This document shows positions 6,928 through 13,814 of a DNA stretch of 34,231 nt, piece after piece. Numbering within the stretch: the first letter of the stretch is position 1; each line of letters opens with the position of its first letter. The notes beneath the pieces are model-generated. The model had not been told where the DNA came from. It saw only the letters and a list, made by a program, of their open reading frames with translations, and did no database searches. Source of the stretch: a virus; IMG/VR virus record IMGVR_UViG_3300025030_000300, positions 1 to 34,231 of that record. One strand, written 5' to 3'. The position numbers and the translations under genes were made by a program.

Positions 6928-8484
6928 CTAGTTGCTCGATGCGTAGAGCAGGATGTCATTCAGCGTGGACTGGTCGCTCATGAAGTAGACCCGGTCATTG
7001 ACGTGGTCGATGAAAAAGTCCGTGTTCTCCACGAGTGCCGTGAAGGCGCCATTGCCGGCGTCTTCAACGAAAGAGAATCCGCTGCGGATGCCCCCGGGCT
7101 GGTTGATGGCGTTGAAAGCCAGGGCCGTCGATTCGGCGTTGTCTACCTTGACGAACTGATCGAAGGTGACGACCGCACTGTCCAGCTCCGTCGCATGGTT
7201 TGACGTGAGCACGAGATTCGCGACGACGTTTTTGTCAGCGTCCGCCACGGCCGAGATGTCGATTCGCTGTAGCGTCCACTGGTTCACCGCCGCGACGGCC
7301 CCGAGGTTGACGGTCGCGTCTGGAGCGGCCGTGTCGTCGTCGAGCGTCAGCGTAAGGGTGCCGGCCGACAGCGCAGCCGTGCTGCGGATCCAGAGGAAGA
7401 TGTACTCGTCCGCCGAGGCATCCCAGTTCCCGCCAGTCGCCATCGTCTCGGTAGCGTCCCCTACGCCGACATCCCCGAACGTCACCGACACGCCGCCGCT
7501 ACCCACGCGGTACGTCACCGCCGTGTCGGCATCGGTCGGAGGAACTGCACCCCCGGGGGTCCAGGTCGCCGCAGAGCCTGCTTCGCAGTTGTCGAGGATG
7601 ACATCCTGTGCCCCCGCAGTGCCGGCCACTACGTCCATGCGCACAGTTGGGACGCCTGACACGAGCTCGCCCGTACCTGCGTTGTAGCCGTCAAGGTCGG
7701 CACTCGTGACGCTGCCGTTCGTCGTGCTGATGGTCCCCGTCGCCGCGATTGTGGTGGCGTTGCTGATAGCTCCTGCGGCGGTCACATCAATCCCCGTGCT
7801 CGCCACCGCGAAGGTCGAGGACCCATCACCGAGGCTCACTGGAGCCGTCGTGGTAGAGATGCCCGTCCCCGCGATGGTCGTCGCGTTCGTGATCGCGCCG
7901 GCCGTGGAGATGTCGATGCCGTCGGACGCGACCGAGAAGTTGTCCCCACCGTCGCCGAGCACGACGATGCCGTTCGCCGTGAGGGTCCCGGTCGACGTGA
8001 CACCTCCCGTGCCAGTGATGAGTCCATCCGCCGTAAGTGCGCCCTCGCCGAAGATCTCCACCTCGCTCGCATCAGTGTTGTCTCCGACGCGCAGAATCGT
8101 GTCTCCGGCCGCAGGGTTCCCGCCATGCGTAACCGCGATGAGCACGTCGGCTCCGCCGGTCAGCGTGAACGGCGACGTGATGGTCCCGGTGACCGCGGCG
8201 GCGCCGAGCGTCACGCCAGGATTGAACGTCGTCGCCCCGATGCCAGCCGAGAACACTGGCACTGCCGCGAACGTCGCGACGCCAGTGCTCGACACGATGC
8301 TGAGCTGCGCCGTGCCGGACGTGTTGTCCACGCGAAACGCCGTCGCGTTCGCAGTGTCGGCGTTTGGCGTGATGCGCAGCGCGAGCGTGTTATCCAGCGC
8401 CTTCACCACGTCCAGGCGCGGCATAACGAGCGCCCCCACCAGCAGCGCCACTGTGACGATGAGAACCCGCGTTGCGTTGCGCAT
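6928..8484 (-). CDS. Secreted beta-rich fibre-like structural protein with signal peptide (518 aa)
   Basis: ATG 8484 follows AAGGAG by 7 nt. The N-terminus (MRNATRVLIVTVALLVGALV) is a basic-hydrophobic signal peptide or anchor. The body is Gly/Thr/Ala/Ser-rich beta sequence. A unit of about 40 residues occurs twice in tandem (GDGGDNFSVASDGIDISTAG and GDGSSTFAVASTGIDVTAAG, each followed by AI(T/S)NATTIA). Residues about 300-460 resemble a jelly-roll or carbohydrate-binding module. The gene sits between the MuF-side genes and the polyprotein, so it is probably a virion fibre or surface protein. An N-terminal signal peptide is odd for a virion protein. Exported host-surface protein is the alternative. 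Confidence 0.65.
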   Translation of the reverse strand: MRNATRVLIVTVALLVGALVMPRLDVVKALDNTLALRITPNADTANATAFRVDNTSGTAQLSIVSSTGVATFAAVPVFSAGIGATTFNPGVTLGAAAVTGTITSPFTLTGGADVLIAVTHGGNPAAGDTILRVGDNTDASEVEIFGEGALTADGLITGTGGVTSTGTLTANGIVVLGDGGDNFSVASDGIDISTAGAITNATTIAGTGISTTTAPVSLGDGSSTFAVASTGIDVTAAGAISNATTIAATGTISTTNGSVTSADLDGYNAGTGELVSGVPTVRMDVVAGTAGAQDVILDNCEAGSAATWTPGGAVPPTDADTAVTYRVGSGGVSVTFGDVGVGDATETMATGGNWDASADEYIFLWIRSTAALSAGTLTLTLDDDTAAPDATVNLGAVAAVNQWTLQRIDISAVADADKNVVANLVLTSNHATELDSAVVTFDQFVKVDNAESTALAFNAINQPGGIRSGFSFVEDAGNGAFTALVENTDFFIDHVNDRVYFMSDQSTLNDILLYASSN

Positions 8485-8495
8485 CACTCTCTCCT

Positions 8496-9290
8496 TCACG
8501 ACGCCGCCGCGTAATCGGGCAGCTTGTACGGATACGGGTCGGACTCGTACATCTGCGGCGGCTCTTTGTCCACCACGTCCGACAGCTTGGAGAACGCCTT
8601 CTGCTCGTTGAGCGCCTTGAGATCCCGCACCGGTTTGAAGACCCACTCATCCCAATCCAGGATGAACTCGCCAGTGTAGGCAGCGGCGAAGCAGTGCAGG
8701 TTCGCGCCGCTCGAGATGGCGCGGAACTCACCGCGCCCCTTGTTCACGATGCCGCTGATCCTTCCGACGCGGAGGTCACGCGGCCGCTCGGGATCGAGGC
8801 GAAACAGGCGCCCCTGATTCGTGCCGATGTCCATCACCTTCCGCTGCGAGGCCGCGCCCATGTCGACGAGCTTGACCGTCACAGACGAGATGACCTCATC
8901 CGCCATCGGCGTGTACTGGTCCTTCAACACCTTGCACGAGAAGCGGTCCACTGGGTTTCCGCTCGCGAAGTCCCTGTGCGCCCGCAGGTGCGCCGTCACG
9001 AGAATCGCACTACCCTTCGGCGTCTTCGCCTTGCGCAGGCACTCCAGGCTCTTCGCCCACATCTGCGAGTAGGTGCCGCCGCGAATCTCGCGGTCATCGT
9101 TCGGCAACACCCGCGTGATCCACTTGCACTGATCCGCCAGGCTCGACGCCGTATCGGTAGGCCCGGAAGGGTCGAGGTCGATGCGATGCAGCTCGTCCGG
9201 AGACGGATTGTGTCGCATGCGCTGCACCTGCTCTTGCGTGATCTGGTGCCGCAGTTCAATGAGTTCGTCCACGGTCGGGAAATCGTCCAT
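8496..9290 (-). CDS. Hypothetical head-region protein (264 aa)
   Basis: ATG 9290 overlaps the upstream stop by one base (TGATG), so this start is preferred over longer frames reaching 9452. The protein begins MDDFPTVDELIELRHQIT with a helical segment, then a mixed domain (SSVTVKLVDMGAASQRKVMDI, GRISGIVNKGRGEFRAISSG) and a C-terminal tail rich in Tyr/Pro (YESDPYPYKLPDY). No signal peptide or membrane segment. I do not recognise the family. It is translated with the 91-residue gene before it, behind a dedicated promoter, and lies 11 nt before the fibre-like gene, so it may be a virion or assembly component. Confidence 0.65.
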   Translation of the reverse strand: MDDFPTVDELIELRHQITQEQVQRMRHNPSPDELHRIDLDPSGPTDTASSLADQCKWITRVLPNDDREIRGGTYSQMWAKSLECLRKAKTPKGSAILVTAHLRAHRDFASGNPVDRFSCKVLKDQYTPMADEVISSVTVKLVDMGAASQRKVMDIGTNQGRLFRLDPERPRDLRVGRISGIVNKGRGEFRAISSGANLHCFAAAYTGEFILDWDEWVFKPVRDLKALNEQKAFSKLSDVVDKEPPQMYESDPYPYKLPDYAAAS

Positions 9291-9565
9291 CACTGACTCC
9301 ACTTCTCCCACGCCCGCGTTGCCTCGTTCATGGACTCGAGCACGCCATCGTGCATGCGGAACCACACGATGCCCTGCGGATGACCGTCCACGAGCACAGC
9401 CATCGCGCCATCGGTGGAATCGCTCACGATGCGGCCGAGACCCGCGACGCACTCGGCGAGTGTCTTCGGTTTAGCGCCGCCGCCAGTAGGCTCGGCGCGT
9501 GGAGTCGACGCAAGGGCCGCTGGCGGCGGCAAGGGCTTGGTTCGCTTATGTCTGTAGTCGTCCAT
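9290..9565 (-). CDS. Hypothetical protein (91 aa), first gene after a promoter
   Basis: ATG 9565 is chosen because a GGAG lies 9 nt upstream and the start falls about 22 nt after the predicted transcription start. The frame can be read back to 9622, but that would put the start within the -35 box. The N-terminus is basic and Pro/Ala-rich (MDDYRHKRTKPLPPPAALAS), followed by a compact domain (AECVAGLGRIVSDSTDGAMA, GHPQGIVWFRMHDG). No family recognised. It overlaps the next gene by one base. It could be a small virion or regulatory protein. Confidence 0.65.
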   Translation of the reverse strand: MDDYRHKRTKPLPPPAALASTPRAEPTGGGAKPKTLAECVAGLGRIVSDSTDGAMAVLVDGHPQGIVWFRMHDGVLESMNEATRAWEKWSQ

Positions 9566-9593
9566 CAGTGTGTGCTCCACGCGTTGATGAAGT

Positions 9594-9622
9594 TCTACAC
9601 AAATGCCGGGGGAGGGTGTCAA
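9594..9622 (-). promoter_or_regulatory. Sigma70-like promoter for the 9565-to-left operon
   Basis: On the minus strand a perfect TTGACA (9617-9622) is followed after 17 nt by TGTAGA (9594-9599), a weak -10 match. A run of seven A residues lies just upstream of the -35 (positions 9625-9631), as an UP element would. A CTTGACA preceded by an A-run recurs at 29270-29288. The position between the MuF gene's structured 3' region and the next start supports a real promoter. Confidence 0.5.
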
Positions 9623-9639
9623 GTGTTTTTTTCTGGCGT

Positions 9640-9688
9640 CGCACTGGCGGTGCGCCGAGTGCGCACGTAATGGCGTTTCGCCAGTGCG
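9640..9688 (-). repeat. 10-bp perfect inverted repeat in the 9566-9779 spacer
   Basis: CGCACTGGCG at 9640-9649 is perfectly complementary to CGCCAGTGCG at 9679-9688, with 29 nt between. A smaller hairpin (GGCG-AAA-CGCC on the minus strand) is nested at the right arm. It lies just upstream of the promoter A-run, so it may be an operator or the end of the structured element beside it. Confidence 0.5.
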
Positions 9689-9702
9689 CTATACTCGCGT
9701 AC

Positions 9703-9778
9703 GTCACGGGGCCGTCGCAGCGGCACTGCGCCGCCGGGCCTAGCGGCCAACGCCTACCGAAGCCCGGCGGCCCGTGAC
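9703..9778 (-). ncRNA. Structured element after the MuF gene (three-helix fold, possible terminator)
   Basis: Starting 2 nt after the MuF stop codon, arms 9772-9778 and 9703-9709 pair over 7 bp, arms 9762-9771 and 9730-9739 pair over 10 perfect bp, and 9717-9720 pairs with 9726-9729. Together these make a closed three-helix fold. No U-run follows, so a standard intrinsic terminator is not evident. It may end or process the upstream transcript. It does not read as a tRNA: no T-loop or CCA. Confidence 0.4.
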
Positions 9779-9779
9779 A

Positions 9780-10706
9780 CTACCGCAGCGCGAGGTCCGC
9801 GACGTATGGGAGCGATGCGCAGCGGCAGTTCCGCGTCTGCCACACAGGCGCTCGCGGGTCGAGCGGAAACATCACGCGGTCGTATCCGCCCTTCGGCGAT
9901 GGCACCTTGAACGGCTTGTCGTACGGCACCGGCACGTTGTTCGGCGGGCGCATCATCGCGTAGTGGAACCAGCGAGTGTTCCGCTGTAGCGTGGCGTTCC
10001 ATGTCTTCTGCAGGCCCGTCGTGCGCTCGCCCAGCTCATCGAGCCGCGCCTGTGTCTCCGTGCTCTGCATCGTGCCGATGCCTGTGCGTAAGAGAGACTT
10101 CGCTTGCCATCGCGGGGCATCGACGGCCGTCATCAATTCCGTCACGGCGACGCTCTGCGACACGTTACCGGCGCGTAGGTCTTCGGCGGTGCGGATAATC
10201 TGCCCTCGCGCCTCCACGCTCCAGCGGGCGAAGATGGCCGCGTACGGCCTGTATCCGAGGCTCCACGGGCCCCGAGGTGTCTCGTGTCCTGGCGCTCCTG
10301 GCGGCAGCCCGAGCGCCAACGCTGGCACGTCCACGAGGTCTCGAGCCAGACCGGCGACGCGCAGCATCTCCGCGTCGCGCTGCTCCGCGGCCTGGCGCAG
10401 TAGCCGCTCCGTCTCCGCGGCGATGCGAGCCGCGATGCGCTTCCCGTCTACGGCGCGACCGAGAGCGGCATCATCGACGAGCCTCTCCACCTCGCGCCGT
10501 ATCGCCTGCGCTTCCGCCCACAGGCGTTCGAGGTCGCCCTCGGCGCGAGGACGTACCTCATCGAGCTCGCGCTGCACGAGCCGCATCCTGCGCTCCACGG
10601 CGCGGCGCAGCGGGGCCCCTATCGCCTGCGCCTGCTCGTCGGCTCGCATGCGCTCGAGCAGCGGTGCGTGGTGGCGCGTCACGGGCTGCGCCCAGTACAC
10701 TAGCAC
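9780..10706 (-). CDS. MuF-type phage head morphogenesis protein (308 aa)
   Basis: The GTG start at 10706 has GGAG 8 nt upstream and is 2 nt after the portal stop (10709-10711). The N-terminal two-thirds is a long Arg/Glu-rich helical region. The C-terminal part (about residues 170-300) matches the Mu gpF/SPP1 gp7 fold: GIGTMQSTETQARLDELGE, NATLQRNTRWFHYAMM, FPLDPRAPVWQTRNCRC. The closing NCRC motif is diagnostic for this family. These minor head proteins sit with the portal and help early head assembly or DNA ejection. The gene order portal then MuF is standard. Confidence 0.85.
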   Translation of the reverse strand: MLVYWAQPVTRHHAPLLERMRADEQAQAIGAPLRRAVERRMRLVQRELDEVRPRAEGDLERLWAEAQAIRREVERLVDDAALGRAVDGKRIAARIAAETERLLRQAAEQRDAEMLRVAGLARDLVDVPALALGLPPGAPGHETPRGPWSLGYRPYAAIFARWSVEARGQIIRTAEDLRAGNVSQSVAVTELMTAVDAPRWQAKSLLRTGIGTMQSTETQARLDELGERTTGLQKTWNATLQRNTRWFHYAMMRPPNNVPVPYDKPFKVPSPKGGYDRVMFPLDPRAPVWQTRNCRCASLPYVADLALR

Positions 10707-10708
10707 CG

Positions 10709-12658
10709 CTACGGCTCCGGGAGTACGCGCACCCCTGGCGTCATCGCGGCGAGGCGATCAATCTCTTCGAGCTTCGCCTGCCGCGCTTGCTCGCTCGCGA
10801 GCCACTCGGTCTCGGCCTTGCGAACGGCGTCATCGATGGCCTTCCCGCCAGCAGGTCCGAACGCCTCCATCGCCGCGCTCTGCTCCGGCTCGCCCCCCCC
10901 CACACGCGCCATCTCCTCGGGCGTGATGAGCTCCGCCTTCACCGCGGCGTTGCGCAGAATCTTCAGCGCCTCGCCCTGCGGGAGCCCGGCCGCAAGCGCC
11001 TGCCCGACGCCGAGCGCGATGGCGTTGTAACTACCAGCCACCGCTGCACCCTTCGCCTCCGGCACCGCGACGGAGGTCTTGCCCTTCGCCGCGGCCTGCA
11101 TCTCCTCAATGGTCGTGAGCCCCTCGCTCGTGATGAGCGTTGTGAAGATCTGCGCCGCCGCGCGACGGTCGAGGAAGCCAGCGTCCACTGCCCGCTCCAG
11201 CAGCGGAACGACCTTCTCGATAACGCCAACATGCTGCGACACCTCGTCCTGGCGCAACCTCGGAAGCTCGATCGTGAACCTCGGATCAGCATCCATCTCG
11301 AGCGCTCCGTGCGCCCTCGCTGTACTGATGACGCCGTTGAGCCCAAGCGTGATGAACGCTTTTGCTTCGGCCTGCGCAAGCTCGAAGCGCTTGATCGTCG
11401 GCTCTTCATTGTCGATGCGCGAGAGCCCCGACGTCGGGTCTTCCGAGAACCACGCCGGAGGGAGATTGTCGCTCTGTAGGATGCGACCCTTGCTCAAGCG
11501 GAAGAACGTCTTCGTCTCATCAGCGCTCAGGCTCGGCGTGACGGCCTCAATGTCACACTCGTCCTTCGTGCCGTTGAGCCATGCGACGCTGCCCGGACGA
11601 GGCTCCCACTCCTCCTCCATCTTGCGCTTCAGTTCGTCGGTCGGCGTGCCCACGAATCGGTACTTGTAGAGGTAGTCCTTCAGGCGGGAGACGCGCTCCA
11701 TCTCCTCGCCGAACATCTGCTTGTCCTTCGCGATGTCGTCGAAGACGTCCGCGTAGTCTGGCACGCCGCGGGAGTTGCCCTCCCGGTTCACGCGGTAGTA
11801 GAGCACGTCGCCATCGTAGAGCTGCTCGCGCAGGAACGGCGCCATGTCGAGATGACCGCGCCATGACTCATCGAGGTCGCGGAGCCCGACAGCACGCCAC
11901 GCCGCGGGCACACTGCCGCCGATGGGCGCTTTGTAGTCCGGCTGCGCATCGAGCACGACACGCTTTCCGACGATGTGGCCCTTGCCGTCTAGCTGCTCGC
12001 GCGTCCGCGCGAACCCGGACGCGGTCTTCTCCGGCACGCTCTTCTCGATGATGACCGTATCGGGCAACGCATCGTTTCCACCGTCGCCGAAGACGACCTT
12101 CCGAATCGCGTACGGATGGAACCAGTGCAGGCGCACAATGCCGGGCCTGCGAATCCCGCACGCCGCCGCGTACTCGCCGAAGAGCCGCAGCCGCATGATG
12201 TCGACCCACGGCTCCCGGATGAGCGTGTTCGCAGGGTCATCCGCGAACATGTCGACGATCTGCTGAGTGCGCTTGTCGACGCAGTGCACAGCGATGCGCC
12301 CAGAGCCCACGGTGTAGGCCGTCTTCAGCCGATGCATGCCATGAAGAATCGACGAAGAGTAGTAGAGGTCGAGCGCGAGTTCTTGGTTGCGCTGCTGCTC
12401 ATCCGTGCGGTCAACGTCGGTCTTCCACTGCGCGACGGAGAGCGGCTGGAACCCCGCCGTCGTGAGCCAATCGTTGCGGTCGCCTTGGCTCGCGCCTGTG
12501 GGCTGGATGACCGCGGCGCGGCTGCGCCCGAGACCCGTCACGCGCTCTGCGCGGCGCGGCGCAGCGGGGGGGGGTACACCGCGCCATGCCGCCAACGCAG
12601 CGCGAAGGCGCACACGAAACGGCGGGCGGTAGATGTCAGCCACGGTTTTCGTCCCCAC
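10709..12658 (-). CDS. Phage portal protein (649 aa)
   Basis: The GTG start at 12658 overlaps the upstream gene by 23 nt; GTG 12643 is a second candidate. The protein has the layout of portal proteins: early GSGRIAVHC and WHF-type segments, a long wing region (LREQLYDGDVLYYRVNREG, DVFDDIAKDKQMFGEEMERV), then a stem region and a C-terminal helical crown. EMERVSRLKDYLYKYRFV and SRIDNEEPTIKRFELAQAEA are typical of large phage portals. It forms the dodecameric DNA gate at the head vertex. It lies downstream of TerL and directly before MuF. Two nine-base homopolymers lie within it (12564-12572 and 10893-10901). Confidence 0.85.
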   Translation of the reverse strand: MGTKTVADIYRPPFRVRLRAALAAWRGVPPPAAPRRAERVTGLGRSRAAVIQPTGASQGDRNDWLTTAGFQPLSVAQWKTDVDRTDEQQRNQELALDLYYSSSILHGMHRLKTAYTVGSGRIAVHCVDKRTQQIVDMFADDPANTLIREPWVDIMRLRLFGEYAAACGIRRPGIVRLHWFHPYAIRKVVFGDGGNDALPDTVIIEKSVPEKTASGFARTREQLDGKGHIVGKRVVLDAQPDYKAPIGGSVPAAWRAVGLRDLDESWRGHLDMAPFLREQLYDGDVLYYRVNREGNSRGVPDYADVFDDIAKDKQMFGEEMERVSRLKDYLYKYRFVGTPTDELKRKMEEEWEPRPGSVAWLNGTKDECDIEAVTPSLSADETKTFFRLSKGRILQSDNLPPAWFSEDPTSGLSRIDNEEPTIKRFELAQAEAKAFITLGLNGVISTARAHGALEMDADPRFTIELPRLRQDEVSQHVGVIEKVVPLLERAVDAGFLDRRAAAQIFTTLITSEGLTTIEEMQAAAKGKTSVAVPEAKGAAVAGSYNAIALGVGQALAAGLPQGEALKILRNAAVKAELITPEEMARVGGGEPEQSAAMEAFGPAGGKAIDDAVRKAETEWLASEQARQAKLEEIDRLAAMTPGVRVLPEP

Positions 12659-12974
12659 GGCGCAGCGCTCCGATGCGGGCCCGCTCGCACGACACCATCA
12701 CATGCGCCATGCACTCGGCGCACAGGTCCATCACGTAGCGTGGCGGGCCGTCAGGCTGCGGGAGCCGCACGGCGCCGAGCGCCTCGCCGTCGGCCTCCGG
12801 CAGTTCCACGCGCACAAAGGCGCGATGCGCCTCGGCCATGTCCAGCGCCACCTGCGTCGCTGCCTCGGCCGTGATGCGCGGCTCGAGAATCTCAGTCCGC
12901 GCCTGATGCGCGGTTACGTCAAGCGACTCCTCGGCGCCGCATCGGTCGCAGCGAAACACGAAGCGCGTGCTCAC
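12636..12974 (-). CDS. Small zinc-finger protein (112 aa)
   Basis: The GTG start at 12974 follows a promoter-like spacer. The N-terminus has CDRCGAEE (Cys9, Cys12) and the C-terminal half LCAECMAHVM, so four cysteines in two CxxC pairs probably bind one zinc. The middle is a helical acidic segment (EILEPRITAEAATQVALDMAE). No specific family recognised. It overlaps the portal start, so the two are probably co-translated. Small zinc-ribbon proteins of this sort are common next to phage packaging genes. Its function is unknown. Confidence 0.6.
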   Translation of the reverse strand: MSTRFVFRCDRCGAEESLDVTAHQARTEILEPRITAEAATQVALDMAEAHRAFVRVELPEADGEALGAVRLPQPDGPPRYVMDLCAECMAHVMVSCERARIGALRRGDENRG

Positions 12975-12997
12975 GACTGCAAGCCTTGCACACTGAC

Positions 12998-13022
12998 GGG
13001 GGAGGGTGTCAAGCCCTCCCCC
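12998..13022. repeat. Perfect 9-bp palindrome enclosing a -35-like TTGACA
   Basis: GGGGGAGGG (12998-13006) and CCCTCCCCC (13014-13022) are perfectly complementary, with the 7-nt loop TGTCAAG between. The loop plus left arm is 17 nt identical to the promoter at 9607-9623 (CGGGGGAGGGTGTCAAG). On the minus strand this gives TTGACACCCTCCCCCG. I see no good -10 box after it, so it may be an operator-type site or a poor promoter for the 12974 gene. Confidence 0.5.
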
Positions 13023-13046
13023 AGCCAGGTTGCTGCGACGCCGCGG

Positions 13047-13241
13047 CTATGACGGCCGCAGTGTGCCCACGCCGGCAAGAAACGCAAGAGCCGCAGCCCG
13101 CGACGACGTGTGCTCGATGAAGCTCATCGCGGCCGCCTTCTGCGCGGCCTCGAGGCTGCCGAACATCACGACCAGGACGGCGGCATCGACTCCACCGCGC
13201 ACCGCGCTCCACGGAATCGCGACGTCGTGCCACGCGTTCAT
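13047..13241 (-). CDS. Hypothetical small protein (64 aa)
   Basis: ATG 13241 overlaps the upstream stop as ATGA. The protein begins MNAWHDVAIPWSAV and has an Ala/Val-rich stretch (AAVLVVMFGSLEAAQKAAAM), which is borderline as a membrane segment but more like a buried amphipathic helix, ending RPS. No family recognised. It is followed by about 70 nt of non-coding DNA containing the palindrome at 12998-13022, so it may be the last gene of the terminase transcript. Confidence 0.5.
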   Translation of the reverse strand: MNAWHDVAIPWSAVRGGVDAAVLVVMFGSLEAAQKAAAMSFIEHTSSRAAALAFLAGVGTLRPS

Positions 13242-13615
13242 GAGCCTCTCACGACGCCAGGCGGCGGCACCATGCCCGGCACGACGATGCCACTCTGCGG
13301 CTGCGGCGGCGCCACGAGCTGCGCTCCAAGGACCGCGAAGCAGTTGGCGCACGAGACAATCGACACAGGAACGCCTAGCGTCAGCGACGTCCGCTGCCCG
13401 ATGGGCTCGCCACAGTGCGGGCACCACGGCGCCGCCTGCTCACGACGGCGCCGCAGATGCTCGGCCTCGGTTACGAGCGTGCGCAGGACGTCAGGCGCCT
13501 CGTGCTGCGACGGCGCATCGAGCCACTCACGCGCCTCGCGAAGCCGGTCGCGAGAGCACGCCGCCACCACGGTCGGCGCAGCGCCGTCCACGCGCGGGTC
13601 GCCGTCACCGTCCAC
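13238..13615 (-). CDS. Hypothetical zinc-ribbon protein (125 aa)
   Basis: The frame is open from GTG 13645. GTG 13615 is preferred because it overlaps the upstream gene by only 11 nt. It has an Arg-rich helix (LVTEAEHLRRRREQAA) and then CPHCGEP and CANC, two CxxC pairs that should form one zinc ribbon. The C-terminus is Pro/Gly-rich. No family recognised. It lies within the terminase operon and overlaps the next gene as ATGA. DNA- or protein-binding accessory is a guess only. Confidence 0.5.
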   Translation of the reverse strand: MDGDGDPRVDGAAPTVVAACSRDRLREAREWLDAPSQHEAPDVLRTLVTEAEHLRRRREQAAPWCPHCGEPIGQRTSLTLGVPVSIVSCANCFAVLGAQLVAPPQPQSGIVVPGMVPPPGVVRGS

Positions 13616-13814
13616 GGAACACCGCCATCCCGTTGCGCCACGCACGCATCTTCCGCCCGACCGCCTTCGCGTGGTCCCGCGTCATGCCGTACATCCTCGC
13701 GATCTCCGCCCACGAATAGCCGATGTAGTGCGCGAGTGAAATCTGCTGGTCGCGCGTGTAGGCCCGTCGCTTCCCTCTCGCTACCGTGAACTCCTCATAC
13801 CAGGCTGCCTTCAT
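13605..13814 (-). CDS. Small helix-turn-helix protein (69 aa)
   Basis: ATG 13814 overlaps the TerL stop as ATGA. The 69 residues are basic. Residues about 24-60 (QISLAHYIGYSWAEIARMYG, then MTRDHAKAVGRKMRAWR) give a clear helix-turn-helix of the sigma-region-4 type. It probably binds DNA. The position right after TerL could suit a late regulator or a small terminase-like DNA-recognition protein, since some phages have small HTH proteins next to TerL. The stronger candidate for TerS lies upstream at 15811-16233. Confidence 0.55.
   Translation of the reverse strand: MKAAWYEEFTVARGKRRAYTRDQQISLAHYIGYSWAEIARMYGMTRDHAKAVGRKMRAWRNGMAVFRGR

Larger units (their letters stand above)
9566..9779. other. 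214-bp spacer: structured 3' region plus promoter
   Basis: No gene. Holds the three-helix element (9703-9778), the 10-bp inverted repeat (9640-9688) and the promoter (9594-9622), described separately. Confidence 0.8.

Noticed and set aside
9703-9778. tRNA gene in the structured spacer
   Set aside because: The fold lacks a seven-base anticodon loop, a T-loop GTTCRA pattern and a proper acceptor arm.
12998-13022. Rho-independent terminator at the GC palindrome
   Set aside because: No T-run follows on either strand, and the loop and left arm match a promoter-like repeat elsewhere.
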